A stretch of DNA of 5,734 nucleotides from SAR324 cluster bacterium (GTDB taxonomy: Bacteria; SAR324; XYD2-FULL-50-16): contig NVSR01000170.1 in NCBI GenBank assembly GCA_002401295.1, forward strand, positions 1 through 5,734. Direction: 5' to 3'. Under the pieces are notes generated by a model. The model did no database searches. It saw nothing but the letters and a program-made list of their open reading frames with translations, and was not told where the DNA came from. Position numbers and translations under genes: made by a program. Below are positions 4,697 through 5,734 of this stretch, piece by piece (the stretch's first letter is position 1; each line of letters opens with the position of its first letter).

Positions 4697-5734
4697 CTAT
4701 AGAGAGGCGGCCAAACGACAGCCATCACTAATGGCACGCTTTGCGTCCAACTCTCCAGCCAGTTTAGCTCCACCAATCAAATGAGTCGCCATGCCTGCAG
4801 ACTCTAACTCTGCTTGCAGGTCACGCCTTGATTCTTGCCCCGTACAAAGGATCACATGATCCACAGACAACAGTTTTTGTTGGTCATTGACAGTGATGTG
4901 TAATCCCTGCTGGTCAATCTTATCGTAGCTGGCTCCTGAAATCATAGTAACTTTCTTATTTTTCAGAGTAGTACGGTGAATCCAACCTGTGGTTTTGCCC
5001 AAACCCTTACCCAATTTGGAGGTCTTGCGCTGCAGCAAATAGACTTGACGAGGTGATGCTTCGATTGCCTGATCACAACCATCGACACCACCACGAGCTT
5101 CCAGATTCTGATCAATGCCCCATTCTTTGAGAAATTTATCCTGGTCCAGGCTGGGTGATTTGCCTGCATGAGTCAGGTATTCAGCCACATCGAATCCAAT
5201 GCCACCGGCACCAATGATCGCAACGGATTTGCCCACAGGCTTTTTCTCTAATAAGACCTCTATGTAGGAAAGTACCTTTGCATGATCAACTCCCGGGATC
5301 GGTGGCTGGCGAGGTACCACTCCCGTTGCCAGGATGATTTCATCAAACCCTTGGTCAATGAGTTCTTTGGCTGTGATGCTTTTATTCAAATGGACGTTGA
5401 CCTTGTTCAATTGCAATTGCCTCTTGAAATAACGCAGGGTTTCAGAGAACTCCTCTTTTCCCGGCACCTGTTTGGCGATATTAAATTGTCCTCCAATTTC
5501 TCCGGCTGCTTCAAAGAGGTGTACCTCATGTCCTCGCAGCGCGGAGGTATCGGCACAGGCTAATCCGGCTGGACCCGCACCGACCACGGCAATTCTTTTC
5601 TTGTGTGATGTGGGCAGGTAATTGAGTTCTGTTTCATAACAGGCTCGGGGATTTACCAGACAGGTAGCCCGTTTCATACTGAATACATGATCCAAACAGG
5701 CCTGGTTGCAGGCGATACACGTATTGATTTCCTC
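4697..5734 (-). CDS. fadH: 2,4-dienoyl-CoA reductase (NADPH) FadH, C-terminal half (partial)
   Basis: FadH removes conjugated double bonds during beta-oxidation of unsaturated fatty acids, using NADPH, FAD, a 4Fe-4S cluster and FMN. The frame is open to the right edge and gives 345 visible residues ending in TAG at 4697-4699. The family's full length is about 670, so the N-terminal FMN-binding barrel with its catalytic residues is outside. Visible residues 6-25 carry the cluster ligands TCIACNQAC plus a fourth cysteine, spaced C-x2-C-x3-C-x11-C. A dinucleotide fold follows with VVGAGPAGLA (about 50-59) and GEIGGQFNIAKQVPGKEEF, then the second fold AIIGAGGIGFD (172-182), GLGKTTGWIHR (244-254) and a C-terminal HLIGGAKLAGELDAKRAI segment. 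Similarity to what I recall of E. coli FadH is continuous. The related trimethylamine dehydrogenase/old yellow enzyme family is less likely. The in-frame TTG at 5695 is Leu14 after the third cysteine, not a start. No functional link with the dpp genes is evident. Confidence 0.93.
   Translation of the reverse strand, partial: EEINTCIACNQACLDHVFSMKRATCLVNPRACYETELNYLPTSHKKRIAVVGAGPAGLACADTSALRGHEVHLFEAAGEIGGQFNIAKQVPGKEEFSETLRYFKRQLQLNKVNVHLNKSITAKELIDQGFDEIILATGVVPRQPPIPGVDHAKVLSYIEVLLEKKPVGKSVAIIGAGGIGFDVAEYLTHAGKSPSLDQDKFLKEWGIDQNLEARGGVDGCDQAIEASPRQVYLLQRKTSKLGKGLGKTTGWIHRTTLKNKKVTMISGASYDKIDQQGLHITVNDQQKLLSVDHVILCTGQESRRDLQAELESAGMATHLIGGAKLAGELDAKRAISDGCRLAASL

Noticed and set aside
5282..5563. 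93-codon plus-strand frame inside fadH
   Set aside because: It is antisense to a well conserved FadH region with no family motif; a shadow frame.
5693..5695. TTG as the start codon of the fadH frame
   Set aside because: The frame continues upstream to the window edge and encodes the conserved TCIACNQAC iron-sulfur ligands, so this leucine is internal.

Overview
The window looks like chromosomal DNA of a gammaproteobacterium with moderate G+C. Three proteins closely resemble the enterobacterial DppF, DppA and FadH. DppA has a Sec signal peptide with no lipobox cysteine, as expected for a periplasmic binding protein of a Gram-negative cell. I cannot name a genus from the sequence. No mobile element, CRISPR array, tRNA or rRNA is visible.

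Layout: (1) bases 1-1158, + strand, hold the end of dppD and all of dppF, the two ATPase subunits of a dipeptide ABC importer. They are translationally coupled by a TGATG overlap. (2) A hairpin terminator lies at about 1171-1208, between convergent genes. (3) Bases 1224-2450, - strand, encode a complete cytosolic M24 metallopeptidase of the Xaa-Pro type. (4) Bases 2451-2881 are a 431-bp AT-rich divergent intergenic region. It carries two perfect dyads, a short decayed copy of an internal piece of dppF, two T7 tracts and a leader hairpin. (5) Bases 2882-4603, + strand, encode dppA, the periplasmic dipeptide-binding protein, with an unusual acidic pentapeptide repeat just after the signal peptide. 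(6) A strong terminator hairpin lies at 4623-4656. (7) Bases 4697-5734, - strand, encode the C-terminal half of fadH (2,4-dienoyl-CoA reductase), which runs off the right edge.

The first five regions form a small peptide-utilisation neighbourhood. DppA would capture di- and tripeptides in the periplasm. DppD and DppF would power their import through permease subunits that lie outside the window. The M24 enzyme could then cleave proline-containing peptides that ordinary peptidases handle poorly. Unlike the classic dppABCDF order, dppA here is downstream of dppDF, separated by an inverted peptidase gene, and apparently has its own promoter region. fadH belongs to unsaturated fatty acid beta-oxidation and is probably only a neighbour.

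I see no clearly new biological system. The least ordinary items are the dppF relic upstream of dppA, the in-frame 15-bp/30-bp repeat in dppA, and the two dyads in the intergenic region.
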